NCBI GenBank assembly: GCA_945906715.1
Contig: CAMDRK010000178.1
Coordinates: 1 to 5,820 of the forward strand
From: Nitrospira lenta
Lineage (GTDB): Bacteria; Nitrospirota; Nitrospiria; Nitrospirales; Nitrospiraceae
DNA length: 5,820 nt
Reading direction: 5' to 3'
The notes below the pieces were generated by a model, which saw only the letters and a program-made list of their open reading frames with translations, searched no databases and had not been told where the DNA came from. Below, piece by piece: positions 1 to 5,092 of the stretch (position 1 is the first letter of the stretch; each line of letters starts with the position of its first letter). The position numbers were made by a program, and so were the translations under genes.

Positions 1-50
1 CCATGGAAAGTTTACCTACCATAAGAAGTGAATGGACAACCGGCGCATTC

Positions 51-80
51 TTTATACACAACCAACAATAGAGGCGTCAA
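51..80 (-). promoter_or_regulatory. Leftward sigma70-type promoter at the window edge
   Basis: On the minus strand TTGACG (80-75) is followed after 18 bases by TATAAA (56-51). Each hexamer matches 5 of 6 consensus positions. Transcription would start near position 44 and run left out of the window, so the gene it serves is not visible. It could also add to transcription leaving the tRNA-Glu gene, which lies upstream on the same strand. Confidence 0.45.
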
Positions 81-259
81 CGAAGTTGCACCCCGAGAAA
101 CCCCTCACCGCATTCTGATCCTGAGGACGTAGGTCCTATTCATCGAGCCCCCACAATTGACGAGAAGTTGACGGCGGAGTGCAGTCAATAGGATTCGCAA
201 CGATTGGATGCGGATTCAGCGACCGCGAGGATGTACGCGTTCAGACGCGCAGCCCGTAA

Positions 260-312
260 GCCCGATAACATCCTAAGAATATATACTTATATATGTTATC
301 TCTGTGTCGGGC
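260..312. repeat. AT-rich interrupted palindrome
   Basis: GATAACAT (264-271) and ATGTTATC (293-300) form a perfect 8-bp inverted repeat. Inside it ATATA (281-285) and TATAT (288-292) form a second one. Outside it GCCC (260-263) and GGGC (309-312) can pair after a bulge of 8 bases. The middle is almost pure A+T in an otherwise GC-richer stretch. No run of T follows on either strand, so a standard intrinsic terminator is unlikely. A protein-binding site or a remnant of a mobile element end are possibilities that I cannot separate. Confidence 0.55.
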
Positions 313-398
313 GATCCAATATCGCTGACCATGCAAGGAGACTCTAGTCACATGCAATTATGGATGAGGCGAGCAGCGAGACAAGTGAGCGTGGCGTG

Positions 399-476
399 TG
401 GTGGTCCCAACGGGATTTGAACCCGTGTTTAAGCCTTGAGAGGGCTCCGTCCTAGGCCAGGCTAGACGATGGGACC
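399..476 (-). tRNA. tRNA-Glu (anticodon CUC)
   Basis: The minus strand folds into a full cloverleaf. The acceptor stem is GGTCCCA/TGGGACC, the D arm is GTCT...AGGAC, the anticodon stem is GAGCC/GGCTT with loop CTCTCAA, and the T arm is ACGGG-TTCAAAT-CCCGT. Anticodon CTC lies at 440-438 and reads GAG glutamate codons. The discriminator base is A (402), where E. coli tRNA-Glu has G. CCA (401-399) is encoded. CUC is the narrower of the two Glu anticodons, so a UUC isoacceptor should exist elsewhere. The gene stands alone and is divergent from the protein gene at 709. Confidence 0.96.
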
Positions 477-505
477 AGATCATCAATGATGAGGGGCGAC
501 CGGGC

Positions 506-535
506 ACAGTAGCATAAGGGCTTTTCACTTTTCAA
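506..535 (-). promoter_or_regulatory. Promoter of tRNA-Glu
   Basis: On the minus strand TTGAAA (535-530) is separated by 18 bases from TACTGT (511-506). The -10 element is preceded by TGC, which fits an extended -10. The sequence after it is rich in G and C, as in many stably controlled RNA promoters. The predicted start is near 499, giving a leader of about 23 bases. The leader contains the small palindrome ATCAT-CA-ATGAT (479-490). The promoter ahead of the tRNA-Gln genes has a very similar layout, which supports both calls. Confidence 0.42.
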
Positions 536-593
536 TTCTTAATAACGATTCTGATCGACATTTAAGCCTCTACACCGATGGTTCGGTCACGAC

Positions 594-622
594 TTGACAG
601 AGATGGTGGTATAGCCTACCTT
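594..622 (+). promoter_or_regulatory. Promoter candidate for the 180-residue protein gene
   Basis: A perfect TTGACA (594-599) is followed after 17 bases by TACCTT (617-622), which matches TATAAT only at T1, A2 and T6. The start would be near 629, giving a leader of about 80 bases. That leader can form competing hairpins: AGAGG (652-656) can pair with CCTCT at 644-648 or at 675-679. No good alternative -10 lies at a proper distance. Confidence 0.35.
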
Positions 623-708
623 GCGGAAAGCGCAGGCGGGGGGCCTCTGGAAGAGGAAATTCTTCGGTCGTCGGCCTCTTCTTCCCAGCAGAAAAATCAT
701 GGTGGAAC

Positions 709-1251
709 ATGAACAACTCTCTTCAAGCTAAAGCTGTCGGCATCACAGACTCTCCAGAATTGATCGACATTGAGAAGCCTGAACAGGGCCTCGAGTTGCA
801 CGTCGGTTCAAATGTGTTTCGAAACACGAACGGCGTCGTCAAGCTCCAAGGCAAGGAGCAGTTGGTGGTGGAAACGCAACCTCAGCCATTGGCGTTGCTC
901 CTGACGATGGACCTGTACGATGAACAGGGAACCCGCATCGGCCATATCCGCCGAAATGCGCTCTCGGCACATAGCGCGGCCCGCTTCATCATCAACGTAA
1001 AGGCCAGCAGCGAGGGAATTCAGGACGAGAATCCTTCAGTCACCGTAGCAGACCGAACAACTGGACACACGGTGTTCGAAGCCTGCCTTATGCAGAGAAG
1101 AAAAATTCGTATAGTTGTGGGGAACTTCTATACGCATAAAGGCGAATTAGTCACCGTCAGCCCACACTACTGCCGCATCGGCACCGGCCTCACTATTTTT
1201 GGCGATGTAGTGGAAAGCCGCGGCAGCACGGCGATTATTGGTTCCCAATAA
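709..1251 (+). CDS. Unrecognised 180-residue, probably beta-rich protein
   Basis: I do not recognise this family. The protein has no signal peptide, no membrane segment and no obvious catalytic motif. Alternating hydrophobic and polar residues suggest many beta strands. Residues 61-82 (LLLTMDLYDEQGTRIGHIRR) look like strand, acidic turn, strand. Residues 131-178 contain several G-spaced strands (VVGNFY, LVTVSPHYCRIGTG, IFGDVVE, STAIIG). There are only two cysteines, C126 and C155, which argues against a zinc site. ATG at 709 is the only start in this frame, because the frame is open only back to a TGA at 595 with no ATG, GTG or TTG between. The ribosome site is weak (GGTGGA, 701-706). The gene is divergent from tRNA-Glu, and a perfect hairpin covers its stop codon, so it is probably transcribed alone. 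The length and coherent composition support a real gene; function is unknown. Confidence 0.75.
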   Translation: MNNSLQAKAVGITDSPELIDIEKPEQGLELHVGSNVFRNTNGVVKLQGKEQLVVETQPQPLALLLTMDLYDEQGTRIGHIRRNALSAHSAARFIINVKASSEGIQDENPSVTVADRTTGHTVFEACLMQRRKIRIVVGNFYTHKGELVTVSPHYCRIGTGLTIFGDVVESRGSTAIIGSQ

Positions 1252-1256
1252 TCGCC
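1230..1256 (+). terminator. Perfect 12-bp hairpin over the stop codon
   Basis: GGCGATTATTGG (1230-1241) and CCAATAATCGCC (1245-1256) are perfectly complementary with a TTC loop. The TAA stop (1249-1251) lies in the right arm, so the arms also encode the last residues (AIIGSQ). No T tract follows, only a mildly T-rich stretch (1265-1277). It may end transcription weakly or protect the 3' end of the mRNA; termination is inferred. Confidence 0.4.
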
Positions 1257-1486
1257 AGCTATCACTTGTGTGTATTTGTGCCTTCCCCGCTCCTGGACGC
1301 TACGAATTTCGCCTTCTCATGGAAGAACATCTCATTTCATTGCGCAGAAAGATTTCAGCGTGATGCAGATGCCGGCCCACCAACCTGCGTAACATTCAGT
1401 TTCGTTCCGACGTTGCCCTCTCCGGATAAGCTCTTCTCCCGTACGCCACTCTTGTGATAGAACAGCCCGCGGACTACGTGTGAGTC

Positions 1487-1520
1487 GGGAACGGGCACCA
1501 AAAAGAAGGGTGCCTGTCCC
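1487..1520. repeat. Strong REP-like hairpin in the glnS leader
   Basis: Left arm GGGAACGGGCACC (1487-1499) pairs with GGTGCCTGTCCC (1509-1520) through 11 Watson-Crick pairs and one G.T wobble, with one bulged A (1491) and an A-rich 9-base loop (1500-1508). It ends 33 bases before the glnS start. No T tract follows, so it is not a standard terminator. The arm GGTGCCTGTCCC resembles, from memory, short dispersed hairpins linked to REP-associated (RAYT/IS200-like) transposases. A leader hairpin affecting glnS expression is the alternative. Confidence 0.55.
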
Positions 1521-1534
1521 TAACCTCATCCACA

Positions 1535-1540
1535 GAGGAG
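1535..1540 (+). promoter_or_regulatory. Ribosome binding site of glnS (long spacing)
   Basis: GAGGAG (1535-1540) is a good Shine-Dalgarno core, but it lies 13 bases before the GTG at 1554, longer than usual. No other ATG, GTG or TTG in the glnS frame lies closer. The protein from this GTG aligns with E. coli GlnRS from its first residues (MSE...NFI), which fixes the start in spite of the spacing. Confidence 0.6.
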
Positions 1541-1553
1541 TCATCACCCCATC

Positions 1554-3248
1554 GTGTCTGAACCGACTGGCGCTTCAAACTTTATCCGCGACATTGTGAC
1601 TGCCGATCACGAAGCCGGCAAACACGGCGGCCGAGTCGTGACGCGCTTTCCACCTGAACCGAACGGCTATCTCCATATCGGACACGCGAAATCTATCTGC
1701 CTAAACTTTGGCTTGGCACACGATACTCCGGGCGGCATCTGCCACCTGCGATTCGACGATACCAATCCAACCACCGAAGATCCTGAGTACGTCCAGGCCA
1801 TTCAGGACGATGTTCGATGGTTGGGGTTCGACTGGCAGGACAAGATGTTTTTTGCCTCGGATTACTTCGAGCAGCTGTATGATATTGCCGTCCGGCTGAT
1901 CCGTAAGGGCAAAGCCTACGTCGATACGTTAACGGCCGAAGAGATGCGTGCCTATCGCGGCACACTCACACTGCCGGGAAAGAACAGCCCCTCCCGTGAC
2001 CGTTCGATTGAGGAGAATCTTGACCTTTTTCGAGCCATGCGCGCCGGGGAATTCGCCGATGGCACCCACGTCCTTCGAGCGAAGATCGACATGGCATCCC
2101 CCAATATCAACCTACGAGACCCGGTTCTCTATCGCATCAGGCACGCGAAACATTATCGGACAGGGAGTACCTGGCGCCTGTACCCGGCCTACGACTATGC
2201 GCATCCCCTCTCGGACGCGATCGAGGGGATCACGCACTCCATCTGCACCCTGGAATTTGAAGATCATCGGCCTCTCTACAATTGGGTCGTCGAGCAGGCT
2301 GAAGCGCCGCACCAGCCGCAGCAGATTGAATTTGCTCGCTTGAACCTCACCTATACTGTCTTGAGCAAAAGGAAACTGCTCGAGTCGGTCGAAAAGAAGC
2401 TGGTGAGCGGATGGGATGACCCACGACTGCCGACGATCAAAGGGCTTCGCCGCCGCGGGTACACCCCGGAAGCGATACGGGCCTTCTGCGACCATATCGG
2501 CGTCGCCAAGCGCGAGGCCATCGTCGAGATGCAGCTGCTCGAGCACTTTGTTCGCGAAGATCTGAACAAGCGCGCCCCCCGAGTGATGGCCGTGTTGCGT
2601 CCACTCAAAATCATCCTTGATAACTATCCGGAGGACCAGCCTGAAGAACTGGAAGCCGTCAACAATCCGGAGGATTCGTCCGCAGGGACGAGGAGCGTTC
2701 CCTTCTCACGTGTCCTCTATATTGAGCAGGACGATTTCCGTGAAGATCCGCCCAAACAATTCTTCCGGCTCGCCCCAGGCCGCGAAGTGAGGCTCCGGTA
2801 CGCGTACATTATTAAATGTGTCGGAGTGACGAAAGATCCGCAGACCGGCGAGGTCACCGAACTCCATTGCACCTACGACCCCACGACCAAGAGCGGCGCT
2901 TCACAGGAACAGCGCAAGGTCAAGGCTACCGTCCATTGGGTCTCTGCGGCCCATGCTGTGAAAGCGGAAGTCCGTCTCTACAACCCCCTCTTGGTGATGG
3001 ATCTCACGAAGATGCCGCCAGACCACGATTGGACAACCTATCTCAACCCCAACTCATTGGAGCAAATCACGGGCTGCCTGGTTGAGCCCAGTTTGCGGCA
3101 GACAGTGCCAGGCGCGCGGTACCAATTCGAGCGCTTGGGATACTTCTGTACCGATCCTGATTCAGCCTCCGGCGCACTGATATTTAACCGTACTGTGTCG
3201 CTGAAAGACGCCTGGGCCAAGATCGAAAAGGCTCAGCCACCTCGGTAA
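1554..3248 (+). CDS. glnS: Glutaminyl-tRNA synthetase (GlnRS)
   Basis: This cytoplasmic class I synthetase joins glutamine to tRNA-Gln using ATP. The 564 residues align along nearly the whole length with E. coli GlnRS (554). The signature RFPPEPNGYLHIGHAKS (31-47) contains HIGH at 41-44. LRFDDTNP (65-72) and YPAYD (210-214) correspond, by recalled alignment, to the E. coli regions that recognise glutamine (Asp66, Tyr211). The second ATP signature is VLSKRKL (269-275), the GlnRS form of KMSKS. The segment near 100-210 is the acceptor-binding insertion, and residues from about 340 onward are the anticodon-binding beta-barrels, with conserved PFSRVLYIEQDDFRED (383-398) and KVKATVHWVSAAHA (455-468). 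FNRTVSLKDAWAKI (544-557) is the usual C-terminus. I see no Yqey-like extension. The start is GTG. Both tRNA-Gln genes lie 1.6 kb downstream on the other strand. Confidence 0.98.
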   Translation: MSEPTGASNFIRDIVTADHEAGKHGGRVVTRFPPEPNGYLHIGHAKSICLNFGLAHDTPGGICHLRFDDTNPTTEDPEYVQAIQDDVRWLGFDWQDKMFFASDYFEQLYDIAVRLIRKGKAYVDTLTAEEMRAYRGTLTLPGKNSPSRDRSIEENLDLFRAMRAGEFADGTHVLRAKIDMASPNINLRDPVLYRIRHAKHYRTGSTWRLYPAYDYAHPLSDAIEGITHSICTLEFEDHRPLYNWVVEQAEAPHQPQQIEFARLNLTYTVLSKRKLLESVEKKLVSGWDDPRLPTIKGLRRRGYTPEAIRAFCDHIGVAKREAIVEMQLLEHFVREDLNKRAPRVMAVLRPLKIILDNYPEDQPEELEAVNNPEDSSAGTRSVPFSRVLYIEQDDFREDPPKQFFRLAPGREVRLRYAYIIKCVGVTKDPQTGEVTELHCTYDPTTKSGASQEQRKVKATVHWVSAAHAVKAEVRLYNPLLVMDLTKMPPDHDWTTYLNPNSLEQITGCLVEPSLRQTVPGARYQFERLGYFCTDPDSASGALIFNRTVSLKDAWAKIEKAQPPR

Positions 3249-3287
3249 CAAGCCGCCGCGACACATGAGATCTGCCCGAGTTGGTTC

Positions 3288-3319
3288 CTGACCGATTTTC
3301 AGACTCAACATAGTATAAT
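3288..3319 (+). promoter_or_regulatory. Possible promoter for a leaderless yacG mRNA
   Basis: A perfect TATAAT (3314-3319) overlaps the first possible yacG ATG (3318). Transcription would start about 7 bases later, at the second in-frame ATG (3327), giving an mRNA with no leader. Neither ATG has a Shine-Dalgarno site. The best -35 candidate, CTGACC (3288-3293), matches 4 of 6 bases but lies 20 bases away, so the call is weak. Co-transcription from glnS is the alternative. Confidence 0.25.
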
Positions 3320-3539
3320 GCCGGGCATGATCTGCCCCCTCTGTCACCAACCCAGCATCTGGGAAGGCAATCCCTGGCGCCCCTTTTGCTCGGAACGATG
3401 TCAATTGACCGACCTCGGCGCCTGGGCAACGGAACGGTATCATATTCCCGGTTCCACGCTCACAATGGACACCTCGCTCCCAGACTCGTTGGAGGGAGAC
3501 GATGACAGAGAGGTACAGCAAGACGATAAAGCTCAATAG
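3318..3539 (+). CDS. yacG: YacG family zinc protein (DNA gyrase inhibitor)
   Basis: YacG proteins are small cytoplasmic zinc-finger proteins; the E. coli member (65 residues) binds GyrB and inhibits DNA gyrase. This one has 73 residues from the first ATG or 70 from the second (3327). The family pattern is complete: CPLC (6-9) and CSERC (24-28) give four zinc ligands (C6, C9, C24, C28), followed by RPFCSERCQLTDLGAWATE (21-39) and YHIPG (41-45). The tail from about residue 50 is acidic and probably disordered, as in E. coli. It lies 69 bases after glnS on the same strand, so co-transcription is possible. The start is uncertain: no ribosome site precedes either ATG, and a TATAAT overlaps the first. 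The stop codon begins a region with the palindrome GTTCATGAAC (3539-3548). Confidence 0.93.
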   Translation: MPGMICPLCHQPSIWEGNPWRPFCSERCQLTDLGAWATERYHIPGSTLTMDTSLPDSLEGDDDREVQQDDKAQ

Positions 3540-3673
3540 TTCATGAACAGATCCTCCCCCCTTCCCACAGGCCCGCTGGTACGCTCCTCCTAATAATTCC
3601 ATTGGCGGCACCTGATAAATAACATCTGCGCGAGTCGCTGATTGGCGCCGGTCTTGTTCACACTGTTTCGGGG

Positions 3674-3702
3674 TTGGCAAGCCCAGAGTATCTTGCTATG
3701 GT
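3674..3702 (+). promoter_or_regulatory. Promoter of the alcohol dehydrogenase gene
   Basis: TTGGCA (3674-3679) matches 5 of 6 bases of the -35 consensus. After 17 bases comes TATGGT (3697-3702, 4 of 6), preceded by TGC (3694-3696) as in an extended -10. The start would be near 3709, leaving a leader of about 33 bases that contains the ribosome site AAAGGA (3727-3732). It suggests that the gene is transcribed separately from glnS-yacG. Upstream, ATTGGCG occurs twice (3601-3607, 3641-3647), exactly 40 bases apart. Confidence 0.45.
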
Positions 3703-3741
3703 CACGGTCGAATCAGGCCTTTTAACAAAGGAACATGAGCT

Positions 3742-4785
3742 ATGTTGTTGACCCAAGGCTACGCCGCGATGACCGCTAAGGCCGCCCTGCGACCATTTTC
3801 ATTCGAACGGCGTGAGGTCGGCCCTCAGGATGTGCTCATTACCATCACCCACTGTGGCATCTGCCACTCGGATATTCATCAAGCCCGTGACGAATGGGGC
3901 GGATCGATTTTTCCCATGGTGCCCGGCCATGAAATCGTCGGCATCGTGGCGCAAGTCGGTTCTGCGGTGAAAAAAAACAAGATAAATGACCGCGTTGGCG
4001 TCGGCTGCTTCGTCGATTCCTGCCGGACCTGCCCCGCCTGTCGTGAGGGATCAGAGCAGTACTGCGAAGCCGGCATGCTCCTTACCTATAGCGGCCGCGA
4101 CAAAGACGGCCAAGCTACGCAGGGCGGTTACTCCACGCAGATTGTCGTAGATGAGAATTACGTGCTGCGGATTCCTTCGGCCCTGTCGCCTGCAGGAGCG
4201 GCCCCACTCTTATGCGCAGGCATCACGACCTACTCCCCGCTTCGTCATTGGGGTGTTGGGAAATATCACAAGCTGGCAGTGGTAGGTTTGGGCGGGCTTG
4301 GTCATATGGCCGTCAAGATTGCCAGCGCGATGGGTACAGAGGTCACAGTCCTGAGTACATCAGAAAAAAAGCGACATGATGCGATACGATTAGGCGCTAG
4401 CGAGTTCGCGCTCACTACGCAACACGATACCTTCACGCGATTACAACGCCGTTTCGATTTCCTCCTTGATACTGTCTCCGCCCCGCACAACTACAACGAT
4501 TACGTGAATCTGTTAAAAACCGACGGGACCATGATTTTGGTGGGCGTGCCGGACAAGCCGACGCTACTGGAACCGTTCCCGCTCATTCTGCATCGTCGCC
4601 GCATCGCTGGGTCGGTGATCGGGGGCATTCGTGAAACCCAAGCGATGCTCGATTTCTGCGCCCCGCACAACATCGAGTCCGATGTCGAAGTCATTCCGAT
4701 CCAACAAGTGAACGAAGCCTATGAGCGAATCCTCAAAGGCGATGTGCGCTTTCGGTTTGTCATCGATCTAGGATCGCTGAAGTAG
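3742..4785 (+). CDS. Zinc-dependent alcohol dehydrogenase, YahK/CAD type
   Basis: This is a medium-chain dehydrogenase/reductase that interconverts aldehydes and alcohols with NADP(H) in the cytoplasm. Its 347 residues resemble E. coli YahK and plant cinnamyl alcohol dehydrogenases throughout. Catalytic zinc ligands are C41 (in CGICHSD), H63 (in PGHEIVG) and C158 (in APLLCAGITTYSPL). The structural zinc site is complete: C94, C97, C100 and C108. The nucleotide fold has GLGGLG (182-187), and STSEKKR (205-211) at the end of the second strand favours NADP over NAD. Other subgroup signatures are VGVGCFVDSC (85-94), TVSAPHN (244-250), IAGSVIGGI and RFRFVIDLG near the C-terminus. The natural substrate cannot be read from the sequence; YahK-type enzymes reduce a broad range of aldehydes. 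ATG at 3742 follows AAAGGA by 9 bases; the ATG at 3735 is out of frame. The stop lies only 22 bases from the 3' end of the convergent tRNA-Gln gene, with no terminator visible. Confidence 0.95.
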   Translation: MLLTQGYAAMTAKAALRPFSFERREVGPQDVLITITHCGICHSDIHQARDEWGGSIFPMVPGHEIVGIVAQVGSAVKKNKINDRVGVGCFVDSCRTCPACREGSEQYCEAGMLLTYSGRDKDGQATQGGYSTQIVVDENYVLRIPSALSPAGAAPLLCAGITTYSPLRHWGVGKYHKLAVVGLGGLGHMAVKIASAMGTEVTVLSTSEKKRHDAIRLGASEFALTTQHDTFTRLQRRFDFLLDTVSAPHNYNDYVNLLKTDGTMILVGVPDKPTLLEPFPLILHRRRIAGSVIGGIRETQAMLDFCAPHNIESDVEVIPIQQVNEAYERILKGDVRFRFVIDLGSLK

Positions 4786-4807
4786 CAACGGGGCGGTTGG
4801 AGGAAAG

Positions 4808-4881
4808 TGGCTGGGGGACTAGGAATCGAACCTAGGTAGCCGGCTCCAAAGGCCGGCGTCCTACCGCTAGACGATCCCCCA
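4808..4881 (-). tRNA. tRNA-Gln (anticodon UUG)
   Basis: The minus strand gives a full cloverleaf. The acceptor is TGGGGGA/TCCCCCA, the D arm GTCT-AGCGGT-AGGAC, the anticodon stem CCGGC/GCCGG with loop CTTTGGA, and the T arm CTAGG-TTCGATT-CCTAG. Anticodon TTG lies at 4849-4847 and reads CAA (and CAG by wobble). The weak U1-A72 pair, G2-C71, G3-C70 and discriminator G73 match the known identity set of E. coli GlnRS, fitting direct charging by the nearby GlnS. CCA (4810-4808) is encoded. It is the second gene of the tRNA-Gln pair in transcription order, and no terminator is evident after it. Confidence 0.97.
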
Positions 4882-4935
4882 GCGCGGTACGAAACCGAGA
4901 CAACGATCTTGATGGTGGCGGCGTGGAAATGTTAT

Positions 4936-5009
4936 TGGCTGGGGGACTAGGAATCGAACCTAGGTAGTCAGATCCAGAGACTGACGTCCTACCGCTAGAC
5001 GATCCCCCA
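4936..5009 (-). tRNA. tRNA-Gln (anticodon CUG)
   Basis: The cloverleaf is identical to the UUG gene outside the anticodon stem-loop. The anticodon stem is TCAGT/TCTGA with loop CTCTGGA, and anticodon CTG (4977-4975) reads CAG. The last stem pair (31-39) is U-U, so the stem has only four Watson-Crick pairs; residue 39 is often pseudouridine, so this need not harm function. U1-A72, G73 and encoded CCA (4938-4936) are kept. It lies 54 bases upstream of tRNA-Gln(UUG), and the two are probably made as one transcript. Confidence 0.97.
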
Positions 5010-5019
5010 ACCGATGCCC

Positions 5020-5049
5020 ACAGTAATATAAGGCTCTCGACTTCGTCAA
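5020..5049 (-). promoter_or_regulatory. Promoter of the tRNA-Gln pair
   Basis: On the minus strand TTGACG (5049-5044) is followed after 18 bases by TACTGT (5025-5020), the same layout as the tRNA-Glu promoter; both share plus-strand CACAGTA. The predicted start is only about 4 bases before the mature tRNA 5' end at 5009. An overlapping TATATT (5030-5025) looks better as a -10 but stands only 13 bases from this -35. The tRNAs might also be reached by read-through from gltX. Confidence 0.42.
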
Positions 5050-5054
5050 GATCG

Positions 5055-5088
5055 GTGCTGGCAGGCTGTTGAAAAAGTCCGCCAGCAC
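5055..5088. repeat. 8-bp palindrome with insertion-sequence-end-like core
   Basis: GTGCTGGC (5055-5062) and GCCAGCAC (5081-5088) are perfect inverted repeats. Two more G-C pairs (5064-5065 with 5079-5080) extend the stem after one bulged base. The core GGCTGTTGAAAAAGTCC (5064-5080) resembles, from memory, a motif seen repeatedly at insertion-sequence ends and in intergenic repeats of several bacteria; I cannot confirm this here. No transposase gene is present. It lies between gltX and the tRNA-Gln promoter and could be a mobile-element scar or part of a gltX 3' end. Confidence 0.5.
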
Positions 5089-5092
5089 GAAG

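Larger units (their letters stand above)
1..398. other. Gene-poor region left of tRNA-Glu
   Basis: I find no convincing protein gene in these 398 bases; all frames are broken by frequent stops. The region holds a leftward promoter candidate (51-80), a short hairpin AGGAC-GTAG-GTCCT (124-137), an AT-rich interrupted palindrome (260-312), a second small hairpin GCGAT-CCAAT-ATCGC (311-325), and a strong Shine-Dalgarno-like AAGGAG (335-340) ahead of a 22-codon reading frame. It flanks the 3' end of a tRNA gene, a common integration target for mobile elements, but I see no integrase gene and no second copy of the tRNA 3' end in the window. Confidence 0.6.
1252..1553. other. Gap between the unknown gene and glnS
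   Basis: These 302 bases hold the tail of the hairpin at 1230-1256 and a strong hairpin at 1487-1520. I find no convincing promoter: the best -35-like site is TTGTGA (1452-1457), whose matching -10 (TACGTG, 1475-1480) is poor. Short open frames on both strands (1266-1457 plus, 1332-1547 minus) lack ribosome sites and protein-like composition, so I treat the stretch as the leader and upstream region of glnS. Confidence 0.55.

Noticed and set aside
3..71. 22-codon frame open from the left edge, possibly the end of a gene
   Set aside because: It is too short, not recognisable, and runs against the leftward promoter at 51-80.
157..196. Plus-strand promoter from two TTGACG sites (157-162, 168-173)
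   Set aside because: Neither has a usable -10 at 16-18 bases.
699..731. Alternative ATG at 699 for the unknown gene
   Set aside because: It is in another frame and reaches a stop after 10 codons.
1266..1457. 63-codon plus-strand frame between the unknown gene and glnS
   Set aside because: It has no ribosome site and no family resemblance, and its composition is not protein-like.
1487..1540. T-box-like riboswitch ahead of glnS
   Set aside because: AAGGGTGCC faintly recalls the T-box sequence, but the specificity loop, full T-box motif and terminator are missing.
1332..1547. 71-codon minus-strand frame in the same gap
   Set aside because: It would cover the strong hairpin at 1487-1520, has no ribosome site, and resembles nothing known.
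2112..2546. 144-codon minus-strand frame inside glnS
   Set aside because: It is fully antisense to the conserved catalytic region of GlnRS.
3162..3680. 172-codon minus-strand frame opposite yacG and the end of glnS
   Set aside because: It lies antisense to two well-identified genes and has no recognisable domain; it is a shadow of their codon use.
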